Source of the DNA: Haemonchus contortus
Lineage: Eukaryota > Nematoda > Chromadorea > Rhabditida > Trichostrongylidae
Length of the DNA: 64,000 nt
Assembly: GCA_000469685.2 (NCBI GenBank)
Contig: LS997566.1
Coordinates: forward strand, 3,296,925-3,360,924
Direction of reading: 5' to 3'
Below are positions 11,464 to 23,300 of this stretch, piece by piece (the first letter of the stretch is position 1; each line of letters starts with the position of its first letter). A program made the position numbers and the translations under genes. The notes below the pieces were generated by a model. It saw only the letters and a program-made list of their open reading frames with translations. It was not told the origin of the DNA and made no database searches.

Positions 11464-12620
11464 CCAGTTGAGCTACGCACGCCACAATGCGTGCACCACA
11501 TGCCCGCGCATACGCCTACGATTAAAAGTGTCAATCGGTTGCTCTTAATCTTGAAAATAATGAGCCATTAAGGTTTGACTGATAGGCAACCAAAGAATTG
11601 CTTCTGGCCTAGCACAAATGTTCTCAATTGATAGTAACACCATTGTAAGATTTCGTTAACACTGGACCTTCTTTCCTCCACGGGTACATCATTAGTTGAG
11701 AATCCCAAATTATTGGCGGTCGGATGAGCTTCGTCGTAAACGATATCAAAACATCAAGTAACCTTGTTTTTCCACCGCGTTACAAATCTTGCTGGGAGCG
11801 GTCGTAATCTATATAATAGTCGTAATCATAACTACATCGTAAATACCATAGGGGTTAAATTCAATTGGTAAGTGCTGTTATCAGACGCTATCAGCTGTTA
11901 GCAGTTCCTATCATCGGTCGTCTACGATCTCGCCATACTCCACGTCACACTCCAAACTATCAAGGCATCACTATTAATGCCATTATTATAGTGGCTCTAC
12001 GCTTCCGAGGGTTTTCATTAGCCCTTATCAGCTCCTGGCCTAGCACCAACCGTTCTTGATCCCTTCACTGAGTACCTACGATCCTCTCACATCTTACTTA
12101 ACCTATAAATATTCCAAGTTTCCATTATTGACAGAAAGTGCGTTACCGATCTAGTGGCTCTCGCCTTCTATAGTTTCTTATCAGTCCTATCAGTTGTTAT
12201 CAACCCCTGTTGCCAAACATTTGCGGTCCCTTCGTATCCCACACCACCTATCAAGGTGCCAAGGCTTCATCGCTAACACGAAGGTAGTTACCGAACCTGA
12301 GGATTTTGCCTTCTAAGGTTCCTTATTCATTTCTAACGATAGTTGTCAGTTCCTACCATCTGCCATCAGTGTTCCCATCCTGCCTCCTATCTCTCTTTCA
12401 AATTTGAATGCACTAGGTTCAGTGGAACAGGAGTTATGAATTTCCGGTCAGACAAACACACAAACACACCAACCGACACACTTAGCCGAATATATAAGTA
12501 GGATATTTCTTCTCCACCGAGCTTACGTGTTATTTCACTTGAATCCTTATCGTGCCTATGTGGCGGACGCACAAACGGACATACAAACGGACACACAAAG
12601 TTAGCGGTTTATATATATCA
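11464..12620. mobile_element. Nested repeat element inside the mariner (CCAG...GCTACGCACGC family)
   Basis: About 1.15 kb separates the mariner transposase C-terminus from the mariner 3' end. It begins CCAGTTGAGCTACGCACGCC and ends with a simple-sequence tract (ACAAACRSACA repeats) followed by TTAGCGGTTTATATATA. The second element at 22551-23672 shares both ends (CCAGGCGGCTACGCACGC; GACAGACAGACTAAGCGCTT) and an internal block ending GGAGTTATGAATTTCCGGTC. The interior (about 11870-12370) is a degenerate direct-repeat array built on TATCAG and TATCAAGG motifs. No ORF is evident. The type of element is not identified. Confidence 0.6.
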
Positions 12621-13022
12621 TGGATTGTTTTTTGGTAAAATAAATCTCTGTTAAAAAACTCTACGAACTTATGTTACAACCCAATAGATTGCAACTCGTT
12701 TTCAAATGCCGTTACCTGGAGCTCATCTCGTGGCATATCCATAGTTTTCCTCCCAGACAAGCTGGGACAATTTGTTGGACCCTATTGATGTTTGCCGTTT
12801 ATAAACTTCCTTCTCTCTCTTCCACCGATTTTCAACGTTTTTTCGAGTTGAAAACTGATCTTATTCAAGTTGCTCTGAAGGAAGCCTTTGTTGTTATTTA
12901 CGTGTTATTTAGTTCTGTTGTCCAAGTATTAGAAAACAACGATTTCTAGAGGATAAAGTGCATTTCAAACAAAATTAAGGGCCAAATAGTCGCTCATAGA
13001 GAAGCTGTAGTGATTGTCAAAC

Positions 13023-13030
13023 TTGTTTAG
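13023..13030 (+). promoter_or_regulatory. Probable trans-splice acceptor of first UGT
   Basis: TTGTTTAG ends at 13030, eight bases before the ATG at 13038. The second UGT has a comparable GATTTAG ending at 20366, 14 bases before its ATG, followed in both copies by GTAAA. Conservation of this short feature in both paralogues supports an SL acceptor. Confidence 0.5.
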
Positions 13031-13037
13031 GTAAATC

Positions 13038-16000
13038 ATGTTGCTAGTTCTACTTCTTGTAATAGTCTCCCTTAACCCTGTACATGGCGCGAAGATACTG
13101 CTGGCCTCAATGCCTCAAGGACGTTCACATACCGGTTCTTTTATGGCACTAATCAACAAACTGAAAGACGACGGTCATCAGGTGTTTCTCTACATGGAAG
13201 CATATCCGGACGAGATGAACTTTGGACTGGAAGATCGAATTCTAAAGATCAAAAGTGAGTTTCCTTGCAGAGATAGAGTTTAGCATTTCCCTGAAATTCA
13301 GGGAAAATGTCTTTGATGTGAAATCAGTGTAGATCAGCGAAGTGGTGGTGTGGTGGTGTTACTTGTAAGCCTAGTCGAACGACCAGTCTTGAACTGGTAA
13401 CTTCCAAGTTCCCTCTACCAGTCATCCTTTCCGGTTAAGTCTGGAAAACCAAGGCCAACAAAAACTATGAGGGTTTTCTAGGGAATGGGTCGCTTCATCG
13501 GTGAAAGAAAAATTCCCTCCTCTAGAGGGAATAGACTTGGGGGAGAACATGATCTGAGCACAAAGTCTGGCAGCAGTTTTCCATCGTGGGGATTTATGGT
13601 TAGTCCTCCTGAAAAATCGCCAAGGAAAAAGTTTTCAGCTAAGATGAATTGGTTCGTATATTTTAGTCGTTTTTATCAACGTAGCGAGAGAAGTATGGTG
13701 TGAGTTTTTAGCTTGGTTTTATGTAGATTAGATAAGTATGTTGTTCAGATCATACGAACCCATTTGCAAGTGACGTTTTTGAGACCTTCCAATGGAAACA
13801 CGATTTTGACGTCACCGCTCAGGTGGGTGGCACTTCTTATTGTACACGTTAATTTACTTCTGAAAAAGCCTAAGAAAAAAATGAGGGTTAAGAAGAAAGG
13901 ACCTGCGAATTCATGGTGTGATGAACTGGATGGGATATTCATCTCCGTGAGGAAGATAGAGCGATTTATATGTATACGTAAAGACGGTGTAAAAGTGGCG
14001 GGTAGAGACTTTACGGTAAAGGGCTTAGAGCTGTAAAGTACTCCATACCGAACTTCCCACCACAGTCAGTATCCTCTGTTGGCACATGAGCTCTCCCTTA
14101 TCTACTCTCCCTCTTAATCACATCACATCTAGGTGATCACTGAATCCTGAACACCTTCTGAATCATCCACAAATTCCAATGATGTGTCCCTCTGACTTTT
14201 ATCAGGGAAGCAGATCACTCTCAATTAAGCCCAGTGGAGAATGTGGAAGGTACTGTGAAGTCACATCCGAATGTCAAGCACTTCTGTCGATGAATAGGCA
14301 GCTCCTATGAGATGTTAAGAATGGACGAATAACATGATTCTGACAGATGGGACACTTCTTGGAGTGACGATAGGCTTTCAGCAACATGTAAGTATTCCAG
14401 TGCTTTCCATTTTTCTACGGAGCCGTCAGTTGTGAGACTGTGTTGAAAGAGCATCGTGATTACTTCAATCAGATGGTAAAGGAGAAATTCGACTTGATCC
14501 TCACAGATACCCTGTTCGCCGCATGTGCTTATGGATTTACCACGCTCAATCAGGTAGGTCCTGTTCGGAGTCAAAAATTAGAATTTTCCATAGGTCTAGG
14601 TCCGAGACTTTTGGGAATCTCGTGCCACATAGCAAATATTCAATTTCAAGCACTAAAATCTGGTTGGAATATTTATGGACAGCCGGCGAACGCAATTTTC
14701 GGTAGATGTCTCGGATCTAGTTACAAATGCTTTGTTATCTTGGGCTTAGGTGCTCTCAAATGCTTTTCACAAATCAGACAGACAGCCAGGACTGGCCAGG
14801 ACTGCACACTTTTCCAGCTTTTCCGATCATCCAACGCTGCCACACATCTGTTCCATTTGTCTGTTCATAAGCTGTCCATTCAAATAGCCGAGGGAGGAAT
14901 CAGAATCCTCCTGAAGCAAGCCTTGTGACAATCCCTTATCTACATAGAGACCGACATCCAAGCCAGAAGTTAATGCTTCTGCCCCTCTGCTTGCACCCTT
15001 CGCATTTACCTCAAACATATTTCGCACACGTAAACGAAGGCAATTTTCGAACTTATGACTTGGAAGGTCATTTGAAGCTTTTGGAAACGCCAGATTACAA
15101 ACTTTTAGAGGTTCCTACACCGCACTGCATCATATAACATCATTGACAAATTTTTCTTAGTGTTTTTGTTTGCCTTCCCTTTTTTTAAGAAGCGGTCATT
15201 CCTACCGAATTCGATTTCCCATTTCTAGGCGCATCATGTACTTATGAGTTCGACGCATATTGAATCTGCTACTGGTTCCATGCGAGCTTATGGAATGTAA
15301 GCTAATTTGAGTAATTTGTTGAATTACTATGAGATTACACTCTAATCTTGTTGTTTCTTTACATTATTTATATTATATTTATATTGTATTTTGATTTTCC
15401 TGACTCATGGAAGTGGATAGCTTGTGTTTTTCCAGAAATTTCGTTCTAACACCACGTCACTTCATGCCAGTTGATGATGCTGAATTCAAGCCGGCGTTAT
15501 TCTTATACCGTCTAGCCAGCACACTGGAATGGATAGGAAACTTTATTATAAGCGGAATCATTGTCGGGGAAAGAATAAAAATGGCCTTGGCTCCAGCTGT
15601 GCCGTCATTCAGGTAAGTTTTGAAAATGTTGATCGAAATGAAATGTCGATTCATACGACGAAATTTGGAAACCTATAAGAAATCCAGAATGATTCGAGAT
15701 CCAAGTTGCATACTCAGCCTTCACAAAGGAAGATATGGGGACTGGCTCTTCTTTCCTGTCAGACCAAACAACGGATCCTGGAAAACTAAAAGATACAGCC
15801 ATCCTTGCTAGTTCATCTAGATGTTGCCTGCATATGGTTAGGAGTCTGAACCCCACGCAATGGTAACGATATAAATAAGACATAGTTCCTGTCAGTTTGT
15901 AGGACCATCAAGTATGTAGGGTTAGTTTTCCATGAATGACCAGGGAATGACCTACAAGGGAAGGACCATTACATGGATTTAGCGCACGGCCTCAATGGCG

Positions 16001-18461
16001 CTCTGTCTCTCTCGCGCGGTCCACAGCATCGAATCCCATTTTGATTGGAGCTGACGTTTCTCCCCTTCTTTGCCAACTGCTTGAATCCGGACGAGCTCAG
16101 GGTTGGTACAAAATGTTGGGAGAAATGATCTTCATGAAATCATATTCAAAAAATTACCTTTTTTTTTTGGTCAAAGATGATTTTATTGAGATCTTAGAGG
16201 GATTCGCTATTTTTTCTGTGTTTTCGAGTTTAATTTCGCTTTCTGCAGCTTTTTCGAGTACCACAGAACCGCGTCAGCAGCACTCACTGACATGCCGACC
16301 GATCTGCTTGGGCCATTTCCAAGGACGAATGATGTGGGTGATCAGAGTACTTGACTTGCTGTCGGTAATGAACTTTCCCCGATGAGAGCCTGACCGAGAG
16401 GCTATTTGGTGCTCATCTTGAGAGGTAGTGAGTAATCATTGGAAATCATTTTACAGCTGTTCGACTATGGTGCTTACTGTCCAACACCAAAGCCACTAAC
16501 TGGTAAACTACTCAAATTCGTCTCTGATCCGAAATCGAAAGGAACCATTCTCGTTGCTTTTGGTAGGTCTTTCCGTATTTTGTTTATGAAGAAATAAGTA
16601 GCAGTAGAGTGGAATATGAAATTTTTTTGCAGAAAAATTTAATTTAAGGAATTTCAACTTATCAGCGTTCAGGTACGGTAATTAACTGGGAAAGAACCCC
16701 TGAGTCCAAGTTCAAAGCCGTGTTCGAAACACTGAATTCCCTGACGGACTACCGTATCGTATGGGCCTACAACGGCAAAGAGAGGGAGATGAAGCCACAC
16801 ATTTATGCCTCAAAATGGGTCCCTCAAGTCGATGTGCTCTTCGATAATCGAACAGTATTATTCTTCAGCCATGGTGGCCTTAAAAGGTGGGTCCCTCCCT
16901 GTCTACACTAACAAAAGGGCAAATAATACAAAGAAAAGTGAGTAGACGGACATCTTGCTTATCACCCAAACGGGCAGCGAGGATATAGCAGGCTCGCGGT
17001 TCTAGACGGGATGCCTCTTATAGTAATCTCGCTAATCCTAACATAGTAGGACCTACACGGAGCCTATGGGACTCTCACCTGAATGTGATATGGAGGACAA
17101 CTTTATGGAGGACAATTTGAACACCTCGTCTACTTTTCCACATGGCTAATCAGCTTCTAGGCGGTGTAAACGAAACAAAAAGCGATCGCTACAGTTGCGT
17201 TTTTAGTGTGAAAGAAGCAACGTGCTCGTCGGTGCCTTCAATTTTTATGCCGATGTTTGCTGAGCAAGTGAGAAACGGATGGATGGCGAAGAATAAGGTA
17301 AGCCGTCACAATCCTTCAGTGCATTAAATATTTTAAAGCTCAAGGTAGCGTAAATTTGAATGCAAAACCAATCCAAAACCATGATTCTGATTCCCACCCT
17401 TCGCTTATTGATAATTTTAAGATACAACAAGCACTTCCGAAGGCTTCTATTTTACTGGCTATGAAGTAATTCCTCAGGCAGTAGAGTAGTAAATGGTTGA
17501 AGGTGAAAAAAGAAAGAGAAAGGGCAAGTTGCAATACACTAGCGAGGAACTAAACAGTTCCATAGGAAATTATTGCTTGAGAAACGTTCGAGTTCGTTCT
17601 TTTCCACTTTATCGGTCTAAGGGGAGGGTCCACATCGGGAAATGCGGAGCTCACAGTAGTCTGCTCCTTCTACTAGTATACATCTGTTCGGGCACCCACA
17701 GCGATAATGCTATGCGGTGTCTTTATATGTAGGGTATCTTTAACTGAAAATAAGCTTGTGTTCAATGTGGATACGGTTCTGCTTACTCGTCTTCTGACTG
17801 TTAACAGCGACCATCCAATTCATATTGCTTGTAAATATTACTATTTGGTTGATTTGGTCAACGATTGCGATTGAGGTTTTGCTGCTGTGAAGTGAATTTT
17901 AGAAACGCTAGTTTCAGGGTTATGCTGAGGTCTTCAGCAAGCATAATTTGACTACAGAGAATCTGACATCGGCAATGAAGCGGGTTCTTGAGAATAAAAA
18001 GTAGGTGCCTTTTTTTGTTGTAACACCTAGGGTACCGTAGCGGCGTATAACTTTTACATACTTCGAAAGAGCCCGCAAAAATTCGAATTCCTTTTTTGTC
18101 TTCAGACCACCTATTTTGTCGTCCGGTCCAACAAATAGAACGGGGTATTATTAGCAACGTCTGGTTCCATTCTCACTTCATCACCTTACCTTCGGTTTAT
18201 AATTTGATTACAAAATCTAAAATTTAACGGAGGATTTGTTTCAGATTCAACTCGAATGCAGCCCGTATGACCACGTTCTTTAACGATAAAGTCGTCCATC
18301 CACTGGAACATGGCGTTCACTACGTAAATCGACTACTGAAATACGGTGGACGAATGCCGGAGTTTTTCTACCCTCGCGCTATAACACGAGATTATTTCTC
18401 ATACCTCAACATTGACATATTCATAATTCCTGTGATGATTGTAATAGGAATCTCTCATTGA
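13038..18461 (+). CDS. ugt: UDP-glucuronosyltransferase, copy 1, eleven exons
   Basis: Exons: 13038-13254, 13749-13822, 14401-14553, 15229-15296, 15436-15612, 16249-16333, 16457-16562, 16673-16886, 17207-17297, 17918-18000 and 18245-18461. They total 1485 bases, 494 residues, all phases consistent. UGTs transfer sugar from a UDP-sugar to lipophilic acceptors in the ER lumen. A signal peptide (MLLVLLLVIVSLNPVHG) opens the protein. The likely catalytic His is H31 in MPQGRSHTGSF, and the partner Asp D133 in FDLILTDTLFAAC. The C-terminal UDP-sugar signature reads KWVPQVDVLFDNRTVLFFSH then GGLKSVKEATCSSVPSIFMP and FAEQVRN. The usual Asp-Gln pair is Glu-Gln here (384-385). A C-terminal membrane helix (IDIFIIPVMIVIGISH) ends the protein with no cytosolic Lys-rich tail, which is unusual. 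Length is slightly below the usual 520-530. A mariner element ends 353 bases upstream. Confidence 0.93.
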
Positions 18462-20365
18462 TCTCGAAGCGAACTCATTTTAGTTTGGTATTCTGGTACA
18501 AATGACTAAGGCATACAGAAAAGGATGGTTCACTTACCTACAACTATTTGGGGCGCCTCCTACGCCGTGTTGGCCGAGGGCGAAAGACGACAGGCAATGG
18601 GAGAAAGGATTAGGATAAATAGTAAGGTGAATAGGCTGTGGTAAGGCATACAATCTAAGCTGAAAATTCATATGTCTAGAGCGCTGAATCTTGCGTGATC
18701 TGCGCTATATCATGTACTAGCTGATCGCAACTGTTATTTTTGTGTATAGTTGTTGGTATTGAACACTAAGGAGAGAACAGGGATGTCTCAGCGTTTCGGG
18801 AGTTTAGGTCCAATCATGAATGAAATGGTGACCAATCCCAAAACAGTTGATCAATTTTAATACCTGCCCCTTTTATCGAATGCCTTTCGCCTGTCGCCGA
18901 TCAGCCAACGCCGAGTATGAAGGCAGCGACCTCTTTGAGATGGCGGGCTATTTTCCAGCGGTACTCACGATTTTGCTTCATTTCCCCCTATGGGCAAAGA
19001 CCGATCATCCTTTATTGAGGAAGCGCCACTATAAGTGATACTTGGGATGAATGTGGTTCATAAATTATGGTCAATGTCTTGTATAAGAGTTCCGGAGAAC
19101 GGTTCGCTATTGCTAAAATCGAGGCATCATAACTTGAACTCTGATAAGCAAGTACATGTTGATCAGACTACTTGTTGACTTTGAAACCCGTCCAAGTTTG
19201 CAGTGTACACAAGTTATTGATTATTCTTCTCTTCTAGAATTTTTCACTTTGATTACGGTAGTGAAGCTGATTATTTTTAGAACTTGATTTCGTTGTCGTT
19301 ATAAAATTCGAGCCAGAGCCTTGTTTCTAACCTGAGAACGTCAAAAGAGAGAAATTCAACTGACGGCATGAATTGAAATCAACATTTCCACTTATAAACC
19401 TGCCAGCTTTCCTACTACATACAATGAATGAAGATTCATTTTGACACTTTTACGCCTACGACACTGAAGGCAAGTGAAGGTGAAGCAAGACGAGAAGGAC
19501 CACTAAAAGCACGTAATTCGAGGATTGGCATACATATTTCTAGGTTGGCTTTTTGGCATCAGATTTATCTGAAATTGGTCTTAGCACTAACAGGAGCAGT
19601 GCTTAGCCAGGCAATAATTGTCATAGTCAAGTTCACATTGGAACGCTATCGCGATACTTAATCTAGTCCGTATTCATGGCGCATCGCCATGAGCATAGAG
19701 ATTCGTCTTGTAGGGCTGAACGGCAAGTGAATCAAACTAATCGAAAGAATAATTCATCGTTTTTTTCGAACTTTGTTAGGAACATTTGATGAAAAGTTCG
19801 AGTTGCACTTTCCTCCTTACTCAAAGACTCGTTCACCTTTTACCATCCGCCTGCTTTATGGCCACTAATTGAACCTGTTCAATGGGCTCTGGCCATGTAA
19901 TTGGATTACTTCCTGGCAGTCAGTGTTCCATTCACTTTAATACAAATCATCACAGTCTGTACAGCCACAGTCGGCTAAAGTGGAAGCACCAGTCAGTCTC
20001 TATGGCTTGCGCCTCGTCTTCGGAATCTGCTGCTATCATTTCCCACTTCAGAGCCCGTCTTGTGCCGTCATATCTACAGTTTTCTTCTCAGTGTTGGCTT
20101 AGACCATTTTCAGATCCCCTTGAGCTCCTATAATGACTCGTTTTACAATTATTCCATGGACTTCCTTCCTAGCCTCTAGAATTTTTCACATTCGAAGCTG
20201 TTTATTTATGCTTATCCCTAGAGGAATCGCTTGTTTATTCCCATTGTCACAGTACCAGGCACAAATTTTGCACAATCTAGCAAGGAAAAATCATACTCCA
20301 AGTAAATCTAACGGTCTATTAATTGCTAGTAGGGACTTTGTTGTGATTTTTTTCGAATCGATTTA
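18462..20365. other. Spacer between the two UGT genes
   Basis: It consists of the downstream flank of unit A (to about 19100) and the upstream flank of unit B (from about 19570), each with a counterpart in the other unit. I see no independent gene. The conserved downstream block near 18890-19030 (also at about 27970-28130) is not an open frame in both copies. Confidence 0.5.
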
Positions 20366-20379
20366 GGTAAAAATAAAAT

Positions 20380-23300
20380 ATGTTCCCACTGCTACTCCCG
20401 GTAATAGCATCCCTTGACATTGTGCATGGCGCGAAAATTCTGGTGGCATCAATGCCTCAAGGACGATCGCATACCGGTTCTTTTATGGCACTAATCAGCA
20501 AGCTGAAATACGATGGTCATCAGGTGTTTCTTTATATGGAAGCATATCCGGATGAGATGAATTTTGGACTGGAAGATCGAATTCTGAGGATTAAAAGTGA
20601 GTTCGTCTACAGAAACATGTTTCCCAATACCTTATTGAAGTCAGGACAAATCATGTATTAATATAAATATTAGTTCTGCGGGGTGGTGTTTATACTCGGT
20701 GGACAAGCTACTCTAATGGGATTCGGACAGCACGCCACGAGTGTAATCGCCTGAGGGATCACATCAAGAGTTTGTCGCATGACAAAAGGGCAGCTCATGA
20801 GCGAGTCCACGCCTACTTCCTGTCGTCTACGTTCTTTCGAAGAAACCGTGTCGGTTGCGCCTGATAACCGACGGAAGGGCCTTCTTGGAGACTTTGAAAA
20901 CGTTTTCAATTGGTATCGTACATTATTAATAGTGACTGGTTCTGTAACTAATATTGGTGGATAATTCAATGTTGAATAGATCTGGAATTAACTGGAAACA
21001 TTTCCTCTGCCTCAGCCTAATTACCAGATGGCTCAAAACGGAAGGTGATTTTTCCTTGGATATGTGCTCAGGAAAATTAAGGAGGAGCCCCTTTTCTCGA
21101 ACCTAGAAGAAGAAAAGTGGGGTAATCTTTGTTATTCTAAATAGGGCAATACCGATAAGCTGAGCTTAATGAACTTAAGCAAGCTTGGTTCAAGTTTTCG
21201 GGGTCAGGTTTTTGGAATAAGTCCGCTTCTCTGTCGAGGAGCGGTAGTCCTCGGCACCAGAGGAATGGTAATATTGGAGTAATACTCGAAGTGAACAGAA
21301 TTTCATATAGCCATTTTTGTTAAAGATGTGAAGGTTATTTCTGCACCGTAGGGTTGAAGTTCAACAGTGATTAAAAATAACTATAAGGCAGAGCTTTGAT
21401 CCTGTAAGACTTCTGTTACCTGCTCACCCATCCGCTCCTGCATCGAGAACTTCAAGTAGGAAGGAATCCGAGTCAAGTTGAATTAATTCTCATATAGGAG
21501 TAGTTTCCTTTTATATGGAAAAACAAATCTGATGCGAGCTCTCTCGTGGCTTTATATGGGTCATCCAGCTTATTGTTTAGATCATACCAATCCTTTTGCG
21601 GATGATAAGTTCCAGACTTTCTTATGGCAAGACGATTATGGCGTCACAAATCAGGTTCGTGATGCTTTTTGGTTTTTGTAAATAGGACTGAAAACAGCAT
21701 GAGAGCTATCCATAAATAAGGCGCGCGCTGATAGCGTGCCCTCAATCAACGAGAGAAATTTTTTTAATGTGGAGTGTTTTTGTTTTTGATCCAAGAGGGA
21801 GCCAATTGTGTCAGCTAACCCTCCAAAAGGAAGTTGTGTGGTAAATCTCTCTTTGGCCTCTATGCCAAGCGCAACAACCGTCCCCCAGTATGAAGCTCTT
21901 TCGAGATTGCACAGGGATTAATAATATTACAACTTCAACAAAAAGCCTACTTATCGGAGCGGCCATGCATACACAAATATTTCAGAGACTTCCATTTTTC
22001 TACGGGGCCGGCAGTTGTGAGACTGTATTAAAAGAGCATCGTGATCACTTCAATCAAATGGTTGAGGAGAAATTCGACTTGATCCTTACTGATACCCTGT
22101 TCGCCGCTTGTGCATATGGGATTGCCACGCTCAATCAGGTGAGCCCTTTCTGGAAGCTGTGTGAATAATCCAAAATGGCATTTTTTATGCGATCGAACAG
22201 TGACTTATATGAATCTTGCACCACATAGACAATCATTAACTGGAAAATGGGCGTAACCTTTGTGGACAACTAGCAAATTTCTAGCTGCCTAGCAGCTAAA
22301 TATGTAAAATGGTCTCGGTGCCTTTGAGTGTATTCGCTATAGCTGTTCTGCTTTTCCGCAGCTTAGCCAGGCAGGCCATTCGGTTTGGTTTAGAATTCAA
22401 TTTTTAGGCACATCATGTCCTTATGAGTTCGACTCACATTGAATCTGCTACTGGTTCCATGCGAGCTTATGGAATGTGAGCTAATTTGATTAATTTTGTT
22501 GAATTACTATAAGATCACCGTCTACCCTCTTTGTTCCTTTATACTATTTACCAGGCGGCTACGCACGCTCTCGCGCGCGCTAGGGGCTCTAGCCATGAGA
22601 GACGGAGCCGCATGAGCTGATTTTCATTATAGACCTTTATCGGATTTATGAGTTTCCGCTCAAACCTCGCCTCCTGTGGGGGGAGTCTGGTCCTGCCACC
22701 CACCATAAGTGTTCCCATCCTGTCGCCTATACTCCTACCAAGTTTGAACTTTCTAGGTCCATGGGGGCGGCAGTTATGAATTTCTGCACAAACCCCGCCC
22801 CTTGTGGGAGGAGTCTGGTTCTGCCACCCACCATAAGTTTTGCCACCATGGCGCCTGTACCCCTACCACATTTGAACTCTCTAGGTCTATGGAGAGAGGA
22901 GTTATGAGTTTTCGCACAAACCCCGCCCCTTGTGGGCGGAGTCTGGTTCTACCACCCACCCTAAATTTCCCCATCGCGGTTTCTGTACTCCTACCAAGTT
23001 TGAACTTTCTAGGTCCATTGGGACAGAATTATGAATTTCCGAACAAACCCCGCCCCTTGTGGGCGGAGTCTGGTCCTGCCACCCACCATACGTTTTGCCA
23101 CCATGGCGCCTGTACTCCTACCAAATTTGAACTCTCTACGTCCATGGGAACCGGAATTATGGATTTTCGTATATAAATGTAAGAAGGGATGTGAGCTTTG
23201 AGGCACGCTCCGCCCATTGTGGGCGGGGCTCCGCTGACGTCATTTATGCTGGAGACACCTCCGACAATGCTCCTCCCACATCAACCTTTTCCTGCTCTGT

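Larger units (their letters stand above)
10631..12686 (+). mobile_element. Mariner element (TTAGG-type ends), interrupted by a nested repeat
   Basis: Terminal inverted repeats TTAGGTTGTAACATAAGT (from 10633) and its near-perfect inverse (to 12684) are flanked by TA on both sides, the mariner target duplication. The transposase is on the plus strand but broken. AAEAARDICNVYEEGVLGVS near 10870-10930 corresponds to the N-terminal helix-turn-helix. KRPDRQGEVILLHDNARPHN (about 11120-11175) carries the second catalytic Asp. SPGLAPTDYHLS, with the third, follows after a frameshift. The C-terminus (about 11280-11443) is in yet another state and ends at GRYIID near 11445. An intact element would be about 0.9 kb here; the extra 1.2 kb is the nested repeat at 11464-12620. 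The paralogous position in unit B has no element. Confidence 0.9.
10210..19110. repeat. Segmental duplication, unit A (contains first UGT)
   Basis: The upstream sequence from about 10210, the whole first UGT gene and downstream sequence to about 19100 recur in order in unit B (about 19570-28210). Matching landmarks are GGCCACTRATTGAACCTGTT (about 10480 and 19860), CGGCTAAAGTG before the mariner site (about 10595 and 19970), all eleven exons, and the downstream segment CAGCCARCGCYGAGTRTRAA (about 18904 and 27988). Introns and flanks are diverged but alignable by eye; exons are much closer. Boundaries are approximate. Confidence 0.75.

Noticed and set aside
13680..13748. Apparent stop codons in exon 2 of the first UGT
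   Set aside because: They appeared when the exon was extended leftwards by alignment to copy 2. Both copies have a good acceptor (TTGTTCAG at 13748, TTGTTTAG at 21580) in the same phase, so this sequence is intron in both.
18847..19038. Open frame in the spacer after the first UGT, with a similar DNA block at 27970-28130
   Set aside because: The block is conserved only as part of the segmental duplication. The frame is not kept in the second copy.
21890..21985. Extra N-terminal coding sequence before UGT copy 2 exon 3 (open frame MKLFRDCTGINN...)
   Set aside because: It is not open in copy 1, and both copies have acceptors giving equal 153-base exons (14401 and 21986).
22774..23217. Several overlapping open frames on both strands in the intron 4 element
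   Set aside because: They are products of the 128 bp tandem units and repeat the same phrases; there is no protein family.
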